Source: Flavobacteriales bacterium | GTDB lineage: Bacteria > Bacteroidota > Bacteroidia > Flavobacteriales_D > Crocinitomicaceae | DNA length: 64,000 nt | Reading direction: 5' to 3' | Assembly (NCBI GenBank): GCA_947488235.1 | Contig: CANLAQ010000003.1 | Location: forward strand, 1 to 64,000 | Part shown: positions 62,464 to 64,000 of the stretch, piece after piece | How positions within the stretch are numbered: the stretch's first letter is position 1 | Layout of the letters: the number at the start of each line of letters is the position of its first letter | Translations under genes and position numbers: made by a program | The notes under the pieces: model-generated | Seen by the model: only the letters and a program-made list of their open reading frames with translations | The model's database searches: none | Told to the model about the DNA's origin: nothing

Positions 62464-63855
62464 ATGAATTATGATGTCATTGTTGTAGGAAGTGGTCCTG
62501 GAGGTTATGTTACCGCTATACGCGCTTCACAACTAGGTCTTAAAACGGCTATTGTAGAACGAGAATCTCTTGGAGGTGTTTGCTTAAATTGGGGATGTAT
62601 ACCAACCAAAGCTTTAATAAAAAGCGCCAATGTTTTTGAGTATTTGAATCATGCAGCGGACTATGGAATTACTGTTAAAGATGCCAAAATGGATTTTGGA
62701 GCTATGGTGAAGAGAAGTCGTGATATTGCTAATGGTATGAGTACTGGTATTCAATTTTTAATGAAAAAGAATAAAATTGATGTCCTTACTGGAAATGGTA
62801 AAATTGCAGCTGGAAAATCTGTAATCGTTACAGACGCATCAGGACTTTCCACAACATATACAGCAGGAAAAGCTGTTATCATTGCAACTGGATCTCGATC
62901 TCGTGAATTACCAAATCTTCCGCAAGATGGCAAGAAAATAATCGGATACAGACAAGCAATGACCTTAGACAACCAACCTAAACGCATAGTAATTGTTGGA
63001 TCAGGTGCTATTGGAGTTGAATTTGCCTATATCTATAATGCCATTGGTACAGAAGTTACCGTTGTTGAATACCTTCCAAACATTGTTCCTGTTGAAGATG
63101 AAGATGTATCTAAGCAATTGGAGAAATCATTCAAAAAAGCAGGTGTAAAAATTATGACCAATGCTTCTGTTGAAAGTGTAGATACTTCAGGAAAAGAATG
63201 TATTGTTTCCATTAAGACAGAAAAAGGTGAAGAGAAAATTTCTTGTGATGTAGTACTTTCGGCTGTTGGAATTCAAGCAAATATTGAAGGAATAGGTTTA
63301 GAAGAAATTGGCATTGTGGTTGATAAAGGCCGCGTCTTAGTAGATGAATACTACCAAACAAATATGCCAGGATATTATGCCATTGGTGATATTGTTCCTG
63401 GTCCCGCTTTAGCACATGTTGCTTCTGCAGAAGGAATTATTTGTGTTGAAAAAATCGCTGGACATGATCCTGCACCCTTAGATTATGGAAATATACCAGG
63501 ATGTACTTATTGTTCACCAGAAGTAGCCTCTGTGGGTATGACTGAAAAGGCAGCGAAAGCCGCTGGAATCGATGTTAAAATAGGTAAGTTTCCTTTTTCT
63601 GCATCTGGAAAAGCAAGTGCTGCCGGAGCAAAAGATGGATTTGTCAAATTAATTTTTGATGCCAAATATGGCGAATTATTAGGCGGTCATATGATTGGTG
63701 CTAATGTTACGGAAATGGTTGCTGAATTGGTAGCAGTTCGTAAATTGGAAACAACAGGACATGAATTAATTAAAACAGTTCACCCTCATCCAACGATGTC
63801 AGAAGCAATAATGGAAGCCGCTGCTGCTGCATATGGAGAGGTAATCCACTTGTAA
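62464..63855 (+). CDS. lpd: dihydrolipoyl dehydrogenase
   Basis: VVGSGPGGYVTAIRASQLGLKTAIVER, GGVCLNWGCIPTKALI, AIGDIVPGPALAHVASAEG, HPHPTMSEAIMEAA. Confidence 0.96.
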   Translation: MNYDVIVVGSGPGGYVTAIRASQLGLKTAIVERESLGGVCLNWGCIPTKALIKSANVFEYLNHAADYGITVKDAKMDFGAMVKRSRDIANGMSTGIQFLMKKNKIDVLTGNGKIAAGKSVIVTDASGLSTTYTAGKAVIIATGSRSRELPNLPQDGKKIIGYRQAMTLDNQPKRIVIVGSGAIGVEFAYIYNAIGTEVTVVEYLPNIVPVEDEDVSKQLEKSFKKAGVKIMTNASVESVDTSGKECIVSIKTEKGEEKISCDVVLSAVGIQANIEGIGLEEIGIVVDKGRVLVDEYYQTNMPGYYAIGDIVPGPALAHVASAEGIICVEKIAGHDPAPLDYGNIPGCTYCSPEVASVGMTEKAAKAAGIDVKIGKFPFSASGKASAAGAKDGFVKLIFDAKYGELLGGHMIGANVTEMVAELVAVRKLETTGHELIKTVHPHPTMSEAIMEAAAAAYGEVIHL

Positions 63856-63873
63856 GTTTCTTTAATTAATATT

Positions 63874-63909
63874 AAAAAGGTAATTTAGGGAACTTAATTA
63901 CCTTTTTTT
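63874..63909 (+). terminator. rho-independent terminator of lpd
   Basis: AAAAAGGTAATT-TAGGGAACTT-AATTACCTTTTTTT. Confidence 0.75.
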
Positions 63910-64000
63910 ATGCGAATAACTTTTTTATTGACGCTATTTATTTTGATTTTCACACAAAATTCAAATGCTCAAATTGTCCTCAATGAAGCCTGTAATAAAA
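63910..64000 (+). CDS. secreted protein, N-terminus only (truncated by window edge)
   Basis: ATG with signal peptide MRITFLLTLFILIFTQNSNAQ followed by IVLNEACNK; open to the window end. Confidence 0.6.
   Translation, partial: MRITFLLTLFILIFTQNSNAQIVLNEACNK

Noticed and set aside
1-64000. CRISPR array, prophage, restriction-modification or toxin-antitoxin system
   Set aside because: No repeat-spacer periodicity, no Cas, phage structural, methyltransferase or recognisable TA pair found in the ORF set.
1-64000. tRNA genes
   Set aside because: No intergenic gap showed a recognisable GGTTCGAATCC-type T-arm with a matching acceptor stem by eye; a tRNAscan run would be needed to be certain.

Overview
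AT-rich chromosomal segment from a Bacteroidota bacterium, probably Flavobacteriales. The taxon is inferred from gldB/gldC, a T9SS type-B sorting domain, DUF4290-murA, fused E1 alpha/beta, and promoter-like TTG-N19/20-TAnnTTTG sites. About 50 CDS can be supported. Most are core metabolism: nadE, accD, fba, menB, ribBA, pyrD, mutAB, lpxB, surE, glyA, aroQ, xerD, gdhA, murA, purL, lpd. I see no CRISPR array, prophage, transposase, integron or obvious defence island. The items most worth a second look are: (1) a REP-like imperfect palindrome flanked by a 13-bp perfect (about 27-bp imperfect) direct repeat at 12.94-13.05 kb; (2) a CstB-like MBL/pseudo-rhodanese/rhodanese protein next to TauE/SafE and a cysteine desulfurase; (3) a degenerate Rieske-fold lipoprotein without cluster ligands beside a 2Fe-2S ferredoxin; (4) a DUF2797 protein that reads like a zinc ribbon plus a GIY-YIG-like core; (5) an unlisted 49-aa ORF with its own terminator; (6) a structured leader and promoter resembling an rRNA operon leader running off the left edge; (7) several leaderless, TTG-start or abutting-start gene architectures. 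I did not find a clearly new multi-gene system. All family calls are by eye, without database searches.
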